Source: Oscillospiraceae bacterium
GTDB taxonomy: Bacteria > Bacillota > Clostridia > Oscillospirales > Oscillospiraceae
DNA: 64,000 nucleotides
Reading direction: 5' to 3'
NCBI GenBank assembly: GCA_910575505.1
Contig: CAJTFK010000011.1
Span: forward strand, 58,270 to 122,269
Shown: in pieces, positions 15,997 through 24,896 of the stretch
Layout: each line of letters starts with the position of its first letter
Position numbering within the stretch: the first letter of the stretch is position 1
The notes under the pieces: generated by a model
The model's database searches: none
Told to the model about the DNA's origin: nothing
What the model saw: the letters and a program-made list of their open reading frames with translations, nothing else
Position numbers and translations under genes: made by a program

Positions 15997-18117
15997 TTAC
16001 AGGAAGTTCATGAGGTTAAAGGCCAGAATCAGGCCGGAGAACACGATGGACACGGTGGAGCAGAGCTTGATGAGGATGTTCAGGGAGGGACCGGAGGTGT
16101 CCTTGAAGGGGTCGCCCACGGTGTCGCCCACCACGGCGGCCTTGTGCTGCTCGGAGCCCTTGCCGCCGTGATGCCCGGACTCGATGTATTTCTTGGCGTT
16201 GTCCCATGCGCCGCCGGCGTTGGACATGAATACCGCCATGGCGAAGCCGGAGACGGACACGCCGCCCAGCAGGCCCACCACGCCGGTGGGGCCCAGGATC
16301 AGGCCGGTGACGATGGGAACCACGATGGCCAGCACGGCGGGGGAGACCATCTCCCGGAGCGCGCCCCTGGTGCACAGGCCCACGCAGGAGGCGTAGTCCG
16401 GCTCGGCCTTGTACTCCATGATGCCGGGGATTTCCCTGAACTGGCGGCGGACCTCCACCACGATGGACTGGGCCGCCTTCTGCACGGCGTTCATGGTCTC
16501 GGCGGTGAAGACGAAGGTCAGCATGGCGCCGATGAAGAGACCGACCAGAACCGTGGGACTGGTGAGGGTGAAGTTCAGATTTTCCGCCGTGCGCTCCTGG
16601 ACGATATTGACATAGCTGACCAGCAGGGCCAGGGCGGTGAGGGAGGCGGAGCCGATGGCGAAGCCCTTGCCGGTGGCGGCGGTGGTGTTGCCCAGGGAGT
16701 CCAGGGCGTCGGTGCGCTGGCGGACGGTCTCCGGCAGGCCGCTCATCTCGGCGATGCCGCCGGCGTTGTCGGCCACGGGGCCGTATGCGTCCGTCGCCAG
16801 GGTGATGCCCAGGGTGGAGAGCATGCCCACGCCGGCAATGCCGATGCCGTAGAGCCCTCTGTTGAAGGCGTCGCTGAACACGCCCGCCGCGTCCATGATG
16901 TAGATGGAGCCGCCTGCGGCGAAGTAGCTCACCAGTACTGCCGCCGCCACAATGACGATGGAGACGAAGGTGGACTTCAGCCCCAGGGAGATGCCGCCGA
17001 TGATGATGGTGGCGGAGCCGGTTTCGGAGGCCGCCGCCAGATCCTGGGTGGGCTTGTAGGTGTCGGAGGTGTAGTACTCAGTGAAGTAGCCGATGGCGCA
17101 GCCGCCTGCCAGCCCGCAGAGGATGGCGATGTACACGCCCCAGCTGCCCAGGATGAACCGGGTCAGGGGGGCCGCCAGCACCGCCGCCAGCACCGCCGCG
17201 GTATAGGTGCCGGTGCGCAGGCTCTTCAGAAGGGACTCCTGGGTGGCGTCCTCCCGGGTCTTCACCAGGAAGGAGCCGATGATGGAGCAGAAAATGCCGC
17301 AGACCGCCAGGGCCATGGGCAGCAGCATGCCGTTCCAGCCGTAGCCGCCCACAGCGCCCAGGGCGAAGGTGGCCAGGATGGAGCCCACATAGGACTCGTA
17401 GAGGTCCGCGCCCATGCCGGCCACGTCGCCCACGTTGTCGCCCACGTTGTCGGCGATGGTGGCGGGGTTCCGGGGGTCGTCCTCGGGGATGCCGGCCTCC
17501 ACCTTGCCCACCAGGTCCGCGCCCACGTCGGCGGCCTTGGTGTAGATGCCGCCGCCCACACGGGCGAAGAGGGCCATGAAGGACGCGCCCATGCCGTTCA
17601 TGACCATGACGTTGCCCAGGGCGGCGGGAGCCGTCACGCCGAAGGCATAGCGCAGGAGGAAGAACCACATGGTGATATCCAGCATGCCCAGGCCCACCAC
17701 GGTGAAGCCCATGACGGAGCCGGAGGAGAAGGCCACCCGCAGGCCCTTGTTCAGGCTCTCGGAGGCGGCCTGGGCGGTGCGGGCGTTGGAGTTGGTGGCA
17801 ATCTTCATGCCGATGAAGCCCGCCAGCATGGAGAAAATGCCGCCGGTGACGAAGGCGAAGGGCGTGAACTTGGAGAGCATCCGCCCGCCGGAGGCAAAGG
17901 CCATAACCAGCAGGACGGCGAAGACCACAAGGAAGACCTTGAACACGGTGGTGTACTGTTGTTTCAGGTAAGCGTTTGCGCCGGCGCGGATATTAGACGC
18001 AATTTTCTGCATTCTCTCGTTGCCCTCCGAGTAGGACAGGACTTTTTTTGCCTGGACCCAGGCAAACAGTCCGGCCACGATGGCGCCGAGGAAACCGATC
18101 CAAAACAGATTTTCCAT
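15997..18117 (-). CDS. hppA: Membrane-bound ion-pumping pyrophosphatase, potassium-dependent type
   Basis: A 706-residue protein with about 16 membrane helices. It hydrolyses pyrophosphate and pumps H+ or Na+ out of the cell. The active-site segment GGIYTKAADVGADLVGKVE with EDDPRNPATIADNVGDNVGD is intact. GNTTAATGKGF has Ala at the position that is Lys in potassium-independent enzymes, so the K+-dependent class is expected. I cannot tell H+ from Na+ pumping. The ATG at 18117 has AAGGAG 8 bases upstream; the GTG at 18126 lies inside that site. It is a single-gene unit between terminators. Confidence 0.97.
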   Translation of the reverse strand: MENLFWIGFLGAIVAGLFAWVQAKKVLSYSEGNERMQKIASNIRAGANAYLKQQYTTVFKVFLVVFAVLLVMAFASGGRMLSKFTPFAFVTGGIFSMLAGFIGMKIATNSNARTAQAASESLNKGLRVAFSSGSVMGFTVVGLGMLDITMWFFLLRYAFGVTAPAALGNVMVMNGMGASFMALFARVGGGIYTKAADVGADLVGKVEAGIPEDDPRNPATIADNVGDNVGDVAGMGADLYESYVGSILATFALGAVGGYGWNGMLLPMALAVCGIFCSIIGSFLVKTREDATQESLLKSLRTGTYTAAVLAAVLAAPLTRFILGSWGVYIAILCGLAGGCAIGYFTEYYTSDTYKPTQDLAAASETGSATIIIGGISLGLKSTFVSIVIVAAAVLVSYFAAGGSIYIMDAAGVFSDAFNRGLYGIGIAGVGMLSTLGITLATDAYGPVADNAGGIAEMSGLPETVRQRTDALDSLGNTTAATGKGFAIGSASLTALALLVSYVNIVQERTAENLNFTLTSPTVLVGLFIGAMLTFVFTAETMNAVQKAAQSIVVEVRRQFREIPGIMEYKAEPDYASCVGLCTRGALREMVSPAVLAIVVPIVTGLILGPTGVVGLLGGVSVSGFAMAVFMSNAGGAWDNAKKYIESGHHGGKGSEQHKAAVVGDTVGDPFKDTSGPSLNILIKLCSTVSIVFSGLILAFNLMNFL

Positions 18118-18519
18118 ACGATCCACTCCTTCTTGGTATAGTATCGGGGGCTGCGGGTCTTCTGTATGCTCTTATTTTAGCATAATGAAACATTTTTGCA
18201 AGAGTAAAACGGATATTTTCTTTCGCAAACGTTGTATTTCTTACAATTACACAAAATTAAGGTGGCGCTTCTGGGTAAAGTGCTCTTTCTGCATGCAAAA
18301 TTTTCGTAAAATTGACCGGAATAAGGGTGAAAATCTGTGGGTGTTTGGCAAATCATCCTGTGAGCGCCGGAGCAATGCCCGAAAAATCAAGCGAATTGGG
18401 AAATAATGGGCGGTCTACGGGATCAAATACGTAATCGTTTGCGAAAGAGGGCGGCAGGAAAGAAGCAAAACGAAAAAAACCCTGAGAGGCGGTCCTCTCA
18501 GGGGGCGGGGGGAAGGGGC
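18118..18519 (-). terminator. Gap between hppA and the lipoprotein gene, with terminator
   Basis: About 400 bases, AT-rich near hppA, where its promoter must lie; I could not fix it. At 18473-18503 there is a terminator for the minus-strand lipoprotein gene: CCCTGAGAGG/CCTCTCAGGG followed by TTTTTTT on that strand. Confidence 0.7.
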
Positions 18520-19164
18520 TCAGTAGACCAGGCGGAACTCCGTGAAGACCCAGCGGTCCTCTTCAAACTCGTAGGGGAACGACCAGTATTCCAGACCGGC
18601 AACGGCGCCGTCCTCGTCCAGCAGGTCCACAGTGACGCTGACGGCGTAGTTCCCCTCGCCGGTGCGCTCCACCTGGGACTGAACCCCGCCCTTGCCGGGG
18701 AGCCGGTCCCGGCCGCTGCCGGTGACGCAGAGGACCCCCTCGATGTCCCGGTAGAGGGGGACGTCGCCGCCGGTGTCCAGCAGCCGTTCCGTCAGGTCCT
18801 GGGAGAACACGGTCCGCAGGCAGGTCCGCAGGTCCTCCATCGTCTGAATGCCCTCCCTGTCCACCTGGCGGTAGAGCGCGCCGTCCGTGATGACGGCGGG
18901 GCCGGCGCCAGGGAGGGGCTCCAGGTCGAACCAGGCGTAAAGAGTTTCCGCCCGGCTGTAGGCATCCAGAATTTCCTCGTCGGACAGGGGACGGGCCTCG
19001 GACTCCACCCGGGAGCTCCGCAGGCCGCCGCCCTCCGGGGGTCTGGGGCCGGGAACCGCCGGCCGTCCGGGGGCGTTTCCGGCGGGAGCGGCGCAGCCCG
19101 ACGCAAGGAGCAGCACCCACGCCGCCAGGGCCGCGAACAGCGGCGCAGCCAATCTCTTCCGCAT
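18520..19164 (-). CDS. Predicted lipoprotein of unknown function
   Basis: A 214-residue secreted lipoprotein. The signal peptide ends in the lipobox LASGC (Cys at about residue 24), followed by a Pro/Gly/Ala-rich linker and a globular domain of about 150 residues starting at LSDEEILDAYSRAETLYAWFD. The domain (helices, then strands such as NYAVSVTVDLLDEDG and GLEYWSFPYEFEEDRWVFTEF) recalls NTF2-like or IseA-like folds, but I cannot assign it. GAAGGAGGG lies ahead of the ATG. It has its own terminator. Confidence 0.75.
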   Translation of the reverse strand: MRKRLAAPLFAALAAWVLLLASGCAAPAGNAPGRPAVPGPRPPEGGGLRSSRVESEARPLSDEEILDAYSRAETLYAWFDLEPLPGAGPAVITDGALYRQVDREGIQTMEDLRTCLRTVFSQDLTERLLDTGGDVPLYRDIEGVLCVTGSGRDRLPGKGGVQSQVERTGEGNYAVSVTVDLLDEDGAVAGLEYWSFPYEFEEDRWVFTEFRLVY

Positions 19165-19683
19165 CTCGATTCCCTCCTTCCCGCGTTTGACCGCCGGGTA
19201 GTCTGCCCTTGTTCTTACATATCTAGCCTATCATATTTTCCGTCGGATTGCCACGAAAATTTTCCAAAAAAGTCACAGATTTCGGACGGAATTTTTTGGC
19301 AACCCGACGGACGCCGGGCCCGGAGCCCCTCTGCCCGCCCCGGCTTGGGGAACAGGGCGGGCCGCGCTCCCTGAAAGCCGGGAAATATGAGGCGGAGACG
19401 GCGGACCGGGCGGCCTGGAGGACAGGAAAAGCCGCCGGGAAAACCCGGCGGCTCGGAATGGATGACGGGGGCGATGGTCGGCCTGTGTAAAGGGGGCTGA
19501 AGCGGCATTCCGGCGGCAGGCTCCGCGGCGGCAAAGCGGCCGGACTGCATGGCTTCACAGGTCCGTGAGGGCGGAATCCGCCCGGGGCTGGACGGCGGCC
19601 CAGCCGCTGAACAACGCCGGACCGGCGTTCTTCAGCTGTGTGGCGTATATCGTCAACGGGCATTGGCCCGGCCGGAAGGACAG
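19165..19683. other. Gene-free interval with two strong inverted repeats
   Basis: About 520 bases without a convincing gene. GCCGCCGGG-AAAA-CCCGGCGGC lies at 19431-19452 and a near-perfect 15-bp inverted repeat, GCTGAA-C-AACGCCGG around A, at 19606-19636. ORFs of 100-146 codons on the minus strand have no ribosome site and look like GC-rich chance frames. Confidence 0.5.
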
Positions 19684-19708
19684 AAAAAAACCCACGCCGG
19701 CGGCGTGG
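19684..19708 (-). terminator. Terminator of the 31-codon gene
   Basis: On the minus strand CCACGCCG/CGGCGTGG is followed by GTTTTTTT. It lies 19 bases after the stop of the small ORF at 19727-19822. Confidence 0.8.
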
Positions 19709-19726
19709 TTACCATCTTTCTCAGAG

Positions 19727-19822
19727 TCATCGATCACTGCGGGTCCAGGGCTCATTCAGAAAAATCAGATCGTCCACATCCTCCGGGGCTGCGCTTGGAA
19801 CAGAAAAATCAAGCTGAATCAT
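19727..19822 (-). CDS. 31-residue small protein with complete expression signals
   Basis: A short ORF, MIQLDFSVPSAAPED... ending in EPWTRSDR. It is acidic, with no Cys and no hydrophobic stretch. Support comes from its signals: an excellent ribosome site (TAAGGAGG, 8 bases before ATG), a promoter at 19858-19886 and a terminator at 19684-19708, giving a compact unit of about 165 nt. It might be a regulatory peptide, a small protein partner or a precursor peptide; nothing nearby decides this. Confidence 0.6.
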   Translation of the reverse strand: MIQLDFSVPSAAPEDVDDLIFLNEPWTRSDR

Positions 19823-19857
19823 AGGGATAACCTCCTTACTCCAATATTGTAGAAGTT

Positions 19858-19886
19858 ATCATATCACATCCGGACTGCCAATGCAA
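19858..19886 (-). promoter_or_regulatory. Promoter of the 31-codon gene
   Basis: Read on the minus strand: TTGCAT (19886-19881), exactly 17 bases, TATGAT (19863-19858). The same hexamer pair and spacing is found in the candidate small RNA promoter at 14968. Confidence 0.7.
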
Positions 19887-20054
19887 GAGGAAATTGACAT
19901 TTTACATAAATTTCTTGTGGGGGCTCTGTGAATTTTCCGCTAAATCCCCAAAAGCCGGCCCGATGCCCGGAAGCGGCGCGGCCCGCCGGGAAAAACAGAC
20001 CGGAAAATCCCGCTTTTTTTGTTTTTCCTCTCGCCAGGCGGGGGACTTCTGTGG

Positions 20055-20060
20055 TATAAT
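20055..20060 (+). promoter_or_regulatory. Extended -10 element
   Basis: TGGTATAAT, an extended -10 with perfect TATAAT, about 50 bases before the metallophosphoesterase gene. No good -35 is needed for this type. Confidence 0.55.
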
Positions 20061-20111
20061 ACTGCCTGACGCATTTGCGGAACTGACGACGCCGGGGGAG
20101 ATGGAGCGCAG

Positions 20112-20981
20112 ATGGCGAAGCATTCCAAAAAACGCCGTCCCCTGCGGACGGCGCTCAGACTGCTGGCGGCGGCACTTCTGGCGGTGCTTTTTGTCCGTTG
20201 GGACAACACTGCCATACAGACCGCCTTTTTCGAGCCGGTTTTCTCCGGCCTGCCCACGGGCTTCGACGGGTGCCGGATTGTGGTGCTGGGAGACCTTCAC
20301 TCCACGTGGTTCGGCGAGGACAACGAAAAGCTTCTGGACGCCGTCCGGGAAGTGGAACCGGACTATATTTTTCTGGTGGGGGACCTGGTGGACGCCTTCC
20401 GGGAGATTCCGGAGGGCTATTCGGAAACCACGGCGGCGGGTCTGGCGGACATCGCCCCCGTCTGCTATGTTACCGGGAATCACGAGTGGGCCGCCGGAGA
20501 CGCTCCGGCTCTGAAGGAGACCCTGGAGGCCCGGGGGGTCACGGTGCTGGACAACCGGTTTGTGACGCTGGAGCGGAACGGGGACGCCATTGTCCTGGCG
20601 GGCATCGACGACCCCAACGGCTACGCCGACCAGAAGTCCCCGGAGACGGTGGCGGCGGAGGTCTATGCCCAATACGGCGACCCCTTCTGGATTCTGCTGG
20701 CCCACCGAAACAATCTCTTTCCTGAACGCTACAGCCTGCTGGGGGCGGATCTGGTGGTCTCCGGCCACGGTCACGGGGGTCTGGTCCGCCTGCCCTTTAC
20801 CGACGGGCTGGTTTCCACAGAGAGGACCCTTTTCCCCTCCTATACAGCCGGGCTCTATGAGGAAAACGGCTCCGTCCTCTTCGTCACCCGGGGCCTGGGC
20901 AATTCCGGACGGACGGTCCGTCTGTTCAACCGGCCGGAAGTGGCAGTGGTCACTTTGAAGAGTGGAGAGTTAGAGAGTTGA
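20112..20981 (+). CDS. Membrane-anchored metallophosphoesterase (YkuE/YaeI-like)
   Basis: A 289-residue protein with an uncleaved N-terminal anchor (about residues 13-27) and a calcineurin-like phosphatase domain. Metal-binding motifs appear in order: VVLGDLHSTW, LVGDLVDAF, VTGNHEW, LLAHRNN and SGHGHGGLV. Relatives hydrolyse lipid-linked or diester phosphates at the membrane (LpxH/YkuE-like). The substrate is not evident. The gene is monocistronic, with an extended -10 upstream, and its 3' end runs into a polypurine repeat tract. Confidence 0.88.
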   Translation: MAKHSKKRRPLRTALRLLAAALLAVLFVRWDNTAIQTAFFEPVFSGLPTGFDGCRIVVLGDLHSTWFGEDNEKLLDAVREVEPDYIFLVGDLVDAFREIPEGYSETTAAGLADIAPVCYVTGNHEWAAGDAPALKETLEARGVTVLDNRFVTLERNGDAIVLAGIDDPNGYADQKSPETVAAEVYAQYGDPFWILLAHRNNLFPERYSLLGADLVVSGHGHGGLVRLPFTDGLVSTERTLFPSYTAGLYEENGSVLFVTRGLGNSGRTVRLFNRPEVAVVTLKSGELES

Positions 20982-21030
20982 GAGTGGAGAGTCGGAGAGT
21001 GGAGATTATGAGGAGTCAGGAGTTAGGAAT
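20958..21030 (+). repeat. Polypurine heptamer tract, copy 1
   Basis: Imperfect repeats of GAGAGTT/GAGTGGA (AAGAGTGGAGAGTTAGAG and so on) starting in the last codons of the metallophosphoesterase gene. A second tract lies at 26944-27018, also at a gene end. Confidence 0.7.
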
Positions 21031-21201
21031 TTGGAGGGCGGTCAAAAGCCGGATTCCCAGCCGCAGCCCCTGATAAAAGGAGTACAGCCCCTGTCCCTGG
21101 ACGGGGTTGTCCCGCATCCATTCCGGCCAGCGCTCCGGGTCCGGACCTCCCACCCAGGCGTGATAGAGCAGTTCAACCACTACGGGGATGTCGTGTGTCA
21201 T
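21016..21201 (-). CDS. Small protein of unknown function, divergent from a HTH regulator
   Basis: 61 residues, MTHDIPVVVELLYHAWVGG... with a C-terminal helix FYQGLRLGIRLLTALQ. The ATG at 21201 has GCGAGGAGG upstream at 7 bases; the in-frame ATG at 21219 does not. The arrangement of short N-terminal helix and F-x-G-L-x-L-G-x-R-L ending resembles small Clostridial proteins of the DUF6809 type, but I am not certain. It faces the HTH gene at 21289 across an 87-bp interval with repeated CATAC/GTATG motifs. Confidence 0.6.
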   Translation of the reverse strand: MTHDIPVVVELLYHAWVGGPDPERWPEWMRDNPVQGQGLYSFYQGLRLGIRLLTALQIPNS

Positions 21202-21288
21202 AATAAAACCTCCTCGCATACATATTTATTTGTGTGTTTTCACATTTTTATAATAACATACGGTTCTTTGTATGCCAAGGGGGTTATT
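21202..21288. promoter_or_regulatory. Divergent promoter region with CATAC/GTATG inverted repeat
   Basis: AT-rich interval. CATACGGTTCTTTGTATG (about 21259-21275) is an inverted repeat just upstream of the HTH gene, and another GCATACAT lies near 21214. These are candidate operators for the Xre-type protein. Confidence 0.45.
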
Positions 21289-21507
21289 ATGGAATTTGCA
21301 GAGAGAATTCGGAGGCTGAGAAGAGCGGAGCATTTGACCCAAGCTCAGCTGGCGGAAAAAATTGGGCTTACGATGCGGGGTTATCAGGATATGGAATTAG
21401 GTTCGCTGCCAAGATATGAAAATCTCCTGCGTATTGCCGACTATTATGACGTCTCCGTGGACTGGCTGATGGGCCGGACGGAGAACCGGAACGCTCACAA
21501 GAGATAA
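21289..21507 (+). CDS. Xre-family HTH regulator
   Basis: 72 residues made almost entirely of a Cro/CI helix-turn-helix domain: [61 protein letters not shown] in outline, closing in the common VDWLMGRT. The ATG at 21289 has AAGGGGG upstream; the long N-terminal extension of the open frame is antisense to the neighbour and I reject it. It probably represses itself and the divergent small gene through the repeats between them. Confidence 0.85.
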   Translation: MEFAERIRRLRRAEHLTQAQLAEKIGLTMRGYQDMELGSLPRYENLLRIADYYDVSVDWLMGRTENRNAHKR

Positions 21508-21874
21508 GAGGGCGGCCTCTCTGGACTCCCTCCTGACGGGGGATTTTAAGGGCGGAGAGAGCAGTCCGTACCCCCATTTCAAAACCCCCGTCATCGGGGG
21601 GATTCAGGGGGGTGTCCCCCCCCCTGACGGGGATTCCAAAGGGGCTGGCCCCTTTGGGCCCCCGCGGCAGCGGCCTCGCGGCAGCGCCCCAATTTTGGGG
21701 GCCAAAAAATATTGCCTCCAATTGCACGGCGGCATGCAACGAATGGGCGGAGGATGCCGGCATTCAGTAAAGGCCCGCCGAGAACGGCAGCGACCCGCGC
21801 CCTGCGATCAGCGTTCTGAATGCGGAGCGGGGCGGGACGAGCACCAGGGAGGCGGACCCGAGAAGGAGACAGTC
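21508..21874. other. Gap with GC-rich hairpins before mnmG
   Basis: About 365 bases. Between 21530 and 21700 the motif CCCTGACGGGG-ATT recurs and several hairpins form (AACCCCCGTCATCGGGGGG, AAAGGGG/CCCCTTT), some of them usable as terminators of the HTH gene. No gene and no clear mnmG promoter were found. Confidence 0.5.
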
Positions 21875-23773
21875 ATGAGAGAATTCCAGGCCGGACAATT
21901 TGACATTGCCGTGATTGGCGCGGGCCACGCCGGCATCGAGGCCGCCCTGGCCGCCGCCCGGCTGGGCATGGAGACCATCGTGTTCACCATCAACCTGGAC
22001 GCCGTGGGGAACATGCCCTGCAACCCCGCCATCGGCGGCACCGGCAAGGGGCACCTGGTCCGGGAGCTGGACGCCCTGGGGGGCGAGATGGCCAGGGCTG
22101 CCGACGCCTGCTGCATCCAGTACCGTCTGCTGAACAGGGGCAAGGGCCCCGCCGTCTGGTCCCTCCGGGCCCAGGCGGACCGCCGGAAGTACCAGGGGTA
22201 CATGAAGGCCGTGCTGGAGCGGCAGGAGCGCCTGACCGTCCGGCAGGGGGAGGTGACGGAGATCCGCACCGGCCCCGGGGGCGCCGTGTCCGCCGTGGTG
22301 CTGGCCACCGGGGCGGTCTTTTCCGCCCGGGCCGTGATTCTGGCCACCGGGACCTATCTGGCGGGGCGGACCATCGTGGGGGAGTGGGTGGAGGCGTCCG
22401 GCCCCGACGGAATGCACCCGGCAAACCGGCTGACGGACTCCCTTTTGCGTCTGGGTCTGCCGCTGCGGCGGTTCAAGACCGGCACGCCGCCCCGTGTGAA
22501 CGCCCGGACGGTGGACTTTGAGGAAATGGAGCTTCAGCCGGGGGATGAGCTGCCGGTGCCCTTCTCCTACGGCACGGAACGGGTCCCGGAGAATCAGGCC
22601 GTCTGCTGGCTCACCTGGACCACGGAGGAAACCGGACGCATCGTCCGGGAAAACCTGGACCGGGCTCCCATGTACTCCGGCCTCATCGAGGGCGTGGGAC
22701 CCCGGTACTGCCCGTCCTTTGAGACCAAGATTGTGCGCTTCCCCGACAAGCTCCGGCACCAGCTGTTTGTGGAGCCCATGGGTCTGAACACCGAAGAGCT
22801 GTATATCCAGGGCTTTTCCTCCTCCATGCCGGAGGACGTGCAGATCGCCATGCTCCACAGCGTGCCGGGGCTGCGGCGGGCGGTGATGACCCGGCCCGCC
22901 TATGCCATTGAGTACGACTGCATCGACCCCCTGGCCCTGGCCCCCACCCTGGAGGTGAAGGCTGTCCCGGGACTCTACGGGGCCGGGCAGTTCAACGGCT
23001 CCTCCGGCTATGAGGAGGCGGCGGTCCAGGGCTTCTGCACCGGGGTCAACGCCGTCCGGAAGCTCCGTGGCCAGAGCCCCTTCATCCTCTCCCGGTCGGA
23101 GAGCTACATCGGCACCCTCATCGACGACCTGGTGACCAAGGGCACCAACGAGCCCTACCGCATCATGACCTCCCGGAGCGAATACCGGCTGCTCCTCCGG
23201 CAGGACAACGCGGACCTGCGGCTGACGAAGCGGGGCCACGGCATCGGCCTGGTCTCCCGGGAGCGGCTCCGGGCAGTGGAAGAGAAGTATGCCGCGGTGG
23301 ACCGGGAGATCAAACGTCTGACCCACACCGGGGCCTCGCCCTCCCCGGCGCTGACGGCCTTCCTCACCGGGAGGGGGACGGCGGACGCCCCCGGCGGCGC
23401 GCCTCTGGCGGCGCTGCTGCGGCGGCCCCAGGTGCACTATGACGAGCTGGCTCCCTTCGACCCGGACCGGCCGGAGCTCCCGCCGGACGTGCGGGAGCAG
23501 GTGGAGATCAGCGTGAAATACGAGGGCTACATCCGCCGGCAGGAGAAGCAGGTAGAGGAGCTGAAAAAGATGGAGCGCCACCGGCTGCCCGCCGGCCTGG
23601 ACTACAGCGGCATCCAGGGCCTGCGGCTGGAGGCCCGGGAGAAGCTGGCGGAGGTGGAGCCCCGGGACCTGGGACAGGCGGCCCGCATCTCCGGCGTGTC
23701 CCCGGCGGATGTGGCTGCGCTGATGATTTATCTGGAGAACCGCCCGAAAACCGGCGGGGGAGAAGCGCCGTGA
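21875..23773 (+). CDS. mnmG: tRNA uridine-5-carboxymethylaminomethyl(34) synthase, MnmG subunit
   Basis: A 632-residue FAD enzyme that, with MnmE, modifies the wobble uridine of several tRNAs. The dinucleotide motif [19 protein letters not shown] is at residues 11-29, followed by [25 protein letters not shown] sequence, the [10 protein letters not shown] region and the C-terminal [18 protein letters not shown] helix. The ATG at 21875 has GAAGGAG 7 bases upstream, and this gives the usual family length. Often it sits beside mnmE and rsmG, but here it stands with a small membrane protein gene that overlaps its stop. Confidence 0.97.
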   Translation: MREFQAGQFDIAVIGAGHAGIEAALAAARLGMETIVFTINLDAVGNMPCNPAIGGTGKGHLVRELDALGGEMARAADACCIQYRLLNRGKGPAVWSLRAQADRRKYQGYMKAVLERQERLTVRQGEVTEIRTGPGGAVSAVVLATGAVFSARAVILATGTYLAGRTIVGEWVEASGPDGMHPANRLTDSLLRLGLPLRRFKTGTPPRVNARTVDFEEMELQPGDELPVPFSYGTERVPENQAVCWLTWTTEETGRIVRENLDRAPMYSGLIEGVGPRYCPSFETKIVRFPDKLRHQLFVEPMGLNTEELYIQGFSSSMPEDVQIAMLHSVPGLRRAVMTRPAYAIEYDCIDPLALAPTLEVKAVPGLYGAGQFNGSSGYEEAAVQGFCTGVNAVRKLRGQSPFILSRSESYIGTLIDDLVTKGTNEPYRIMTSRSEYRLLLRQDNADLRLTKRGHGIGLVSRERLRAVEEKYAAVDREIKRLTHTGASPSPALTAFLTGRGTADAPGGAPLAALLRRPQVHYDELAPFDPDRPELPPDVREQVEISVKYEGYIRRQEKQVEELKKMERHRLPAGLDYSGIQGLRLEAREKLAEVEPRDLGQAARISGVSPADVAALMIYLENRPKTGGGEAP

Positions 23774-24108
23774 GGCGGGCGAGGGCCGTGCTGGTCCTGG
23801 AACTGGCGCTGCTGCTGGCGGTCTGGCCCTTCTTCTGGTGGGCTATGCTGGCCCCCGGGCATCTGTTTTACCGGACGCCGGAGGCGGTCCGGCTGGTCTG
23901 CCAGGCGTCCCCCTGGCTGATGGTGCTGGACACCATTCCCGGTCTGCTGGGCCTGTGGGCGCTGGGGGGCGTGAAGCGGGAGGAGCGGGGATGGACCTGC
24001 CGTTTGGCGGCGCTCCTCTGCCTGCCCCACATCGCCGCCGGCTGCCTGCTGATTGGAATGTGGCTGGTGATTCGGCTCATTACGGTGTTCCTGGGATTCA
24101 TCTTTTGA
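23770..24108 (+). CDS. Small membrane protein of unknown function
   Basis: 112 residues with three hydrophobic segments (about 7-30, 52-70, 83-110). It starts with GTG within the mnmG stop (GTGA overlap), so it is translationally coupled to mnmG. There are no recognisable motifs. The codon pattern is normal for the genome. Confidence 0.7.
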   Translation: MRRARAVLVLELALLLAVWPFFWWAMLAPGHLFYRTPEAVRLVCQASPWLMVLDTIPGLLGLWALGGVKREERGWTCRLAALLCLPHIAAGCLLIGMWLVIRLITVFLGFIF

Positions 24109-24166
24109 AAACTCTGTCTGACCCACAGCAAATCTGTCTACACTCACAAGAAAGGAAGCGCTTCTC

Positions 24167-24835
24167 ATGCTGATCGACCTGACGCACACCATCACACCGG
24201 AGATTCCCGTGTACCCCGGCACGCCGGTTCCCGCCCTTCCTCCGGCCTGCACCCTCACCGGGGACGGGTTCCGGGAAACCATGCTGACCATGTCCTCCCA
24301 CACGGGCACCCACATGGACGCCCCCGCCCATCTGCTGCGGGACGGGGCCACCCTGGACCAGCTGCCCATGTCCCAGTTTTCCGGCCGGGCCACGGTGCTG
24401 GACGTGTCCGGCCTGGGGGCCGGGAACGTGATTACGGAGGAGTTTCTGCGGGAGCGGCATGACGACATCTACTGCATGGACTTCGTGCTCTTCTACACCG
24501 GCTGGGAGGACCGCTGGGGCGGGCCGGAATTCCTGGAGGACCGTTTCCCGGTTCCCAACGAGGCGGCGGCCCGGTACCTGACTTCCTGCGGCCTCAAGGG
24601 CGTGGGCACCGACGCCGTCAGCATCGACCGGATGGACGGCGGGCTCCCCGTCCACAGCATCCTGCTGAAGGCCGGGGTGCTGAGCCTGGAAAACCTGTGC
24701 CTGAAAAAGGTCCGGGACCGGAAGAACTTCCTGTTCTTCGCCATTCCCCTGAAGTTCCGGAACGCCGACGGGTCCCCCGTCCGGGCCTTTGCGGAGCTGC
24801 GGGAGAACTTTGAGAAGGACAGGAGAAAACGGTGA
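24167..24835 (+). CDS. Cyclase / kynurenine formamidase-like metal hydrolase
   Basis: 222 residues of the PF04199 cyclase family. It begins MLIDLTHTITPEIPVYPGTP and carries the zinc/manganese motif SHTGTHMDAPAHL (about residues 44-56), then VGTDAVSIDRM and a second His (VHSILLKAGV). Members hydrolyse aryl formamides or cyclic amides. No tryptophan-degradation genes are nearby, so the substrate is open. It lies between mnmG and the murT-like gene with 60-bp gaps. Confidence 0.88.
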   Translation: MLIDLTHTITPEIPVYPGTPVPALPPACTLTGDGFRETMLTMSSHTGTHMDAPAHLLRDGATLDQLPMSQFSGRATVLDVSGLGAGNVITEEFLRERHDDIYCMDFVLFYTGWEDRWGGPEFLEDRFPVPNEAAARYLTSCGLKGVGTDAVSIDRMDGGLPVHSILLKAGVLSLENLCLKKVRDRKNFLFFAIPLKFRNADGSPVRAFAELRENFEKDRRKR

Positions 24836-24896
24836 GGGGCGAAGCGCCGGCGGCTGATGCAGAGCTGACGCAGAAACGTTTTGAAGAGGGATCATT

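Noticed and set aside
16144..18141. 665-codon plus-strand ORF opposite hppA
   Set aside because: Shadow of hppA. The Gly/His/Gln-rich translation has no domain, and hppA has all its catalytic motifs.
19223..19663. 146-codon minus-strand ORF upstream of the lipoprotein gene
   Set aside because: No ribosome site, and it crosses two strong inverted repeats; Pro/Arg-rich chance frame.
21764..23581. 605-codon minus-strand ORF opposite mnmG
   Set aside because: Shadow of mnmG, without start signals.
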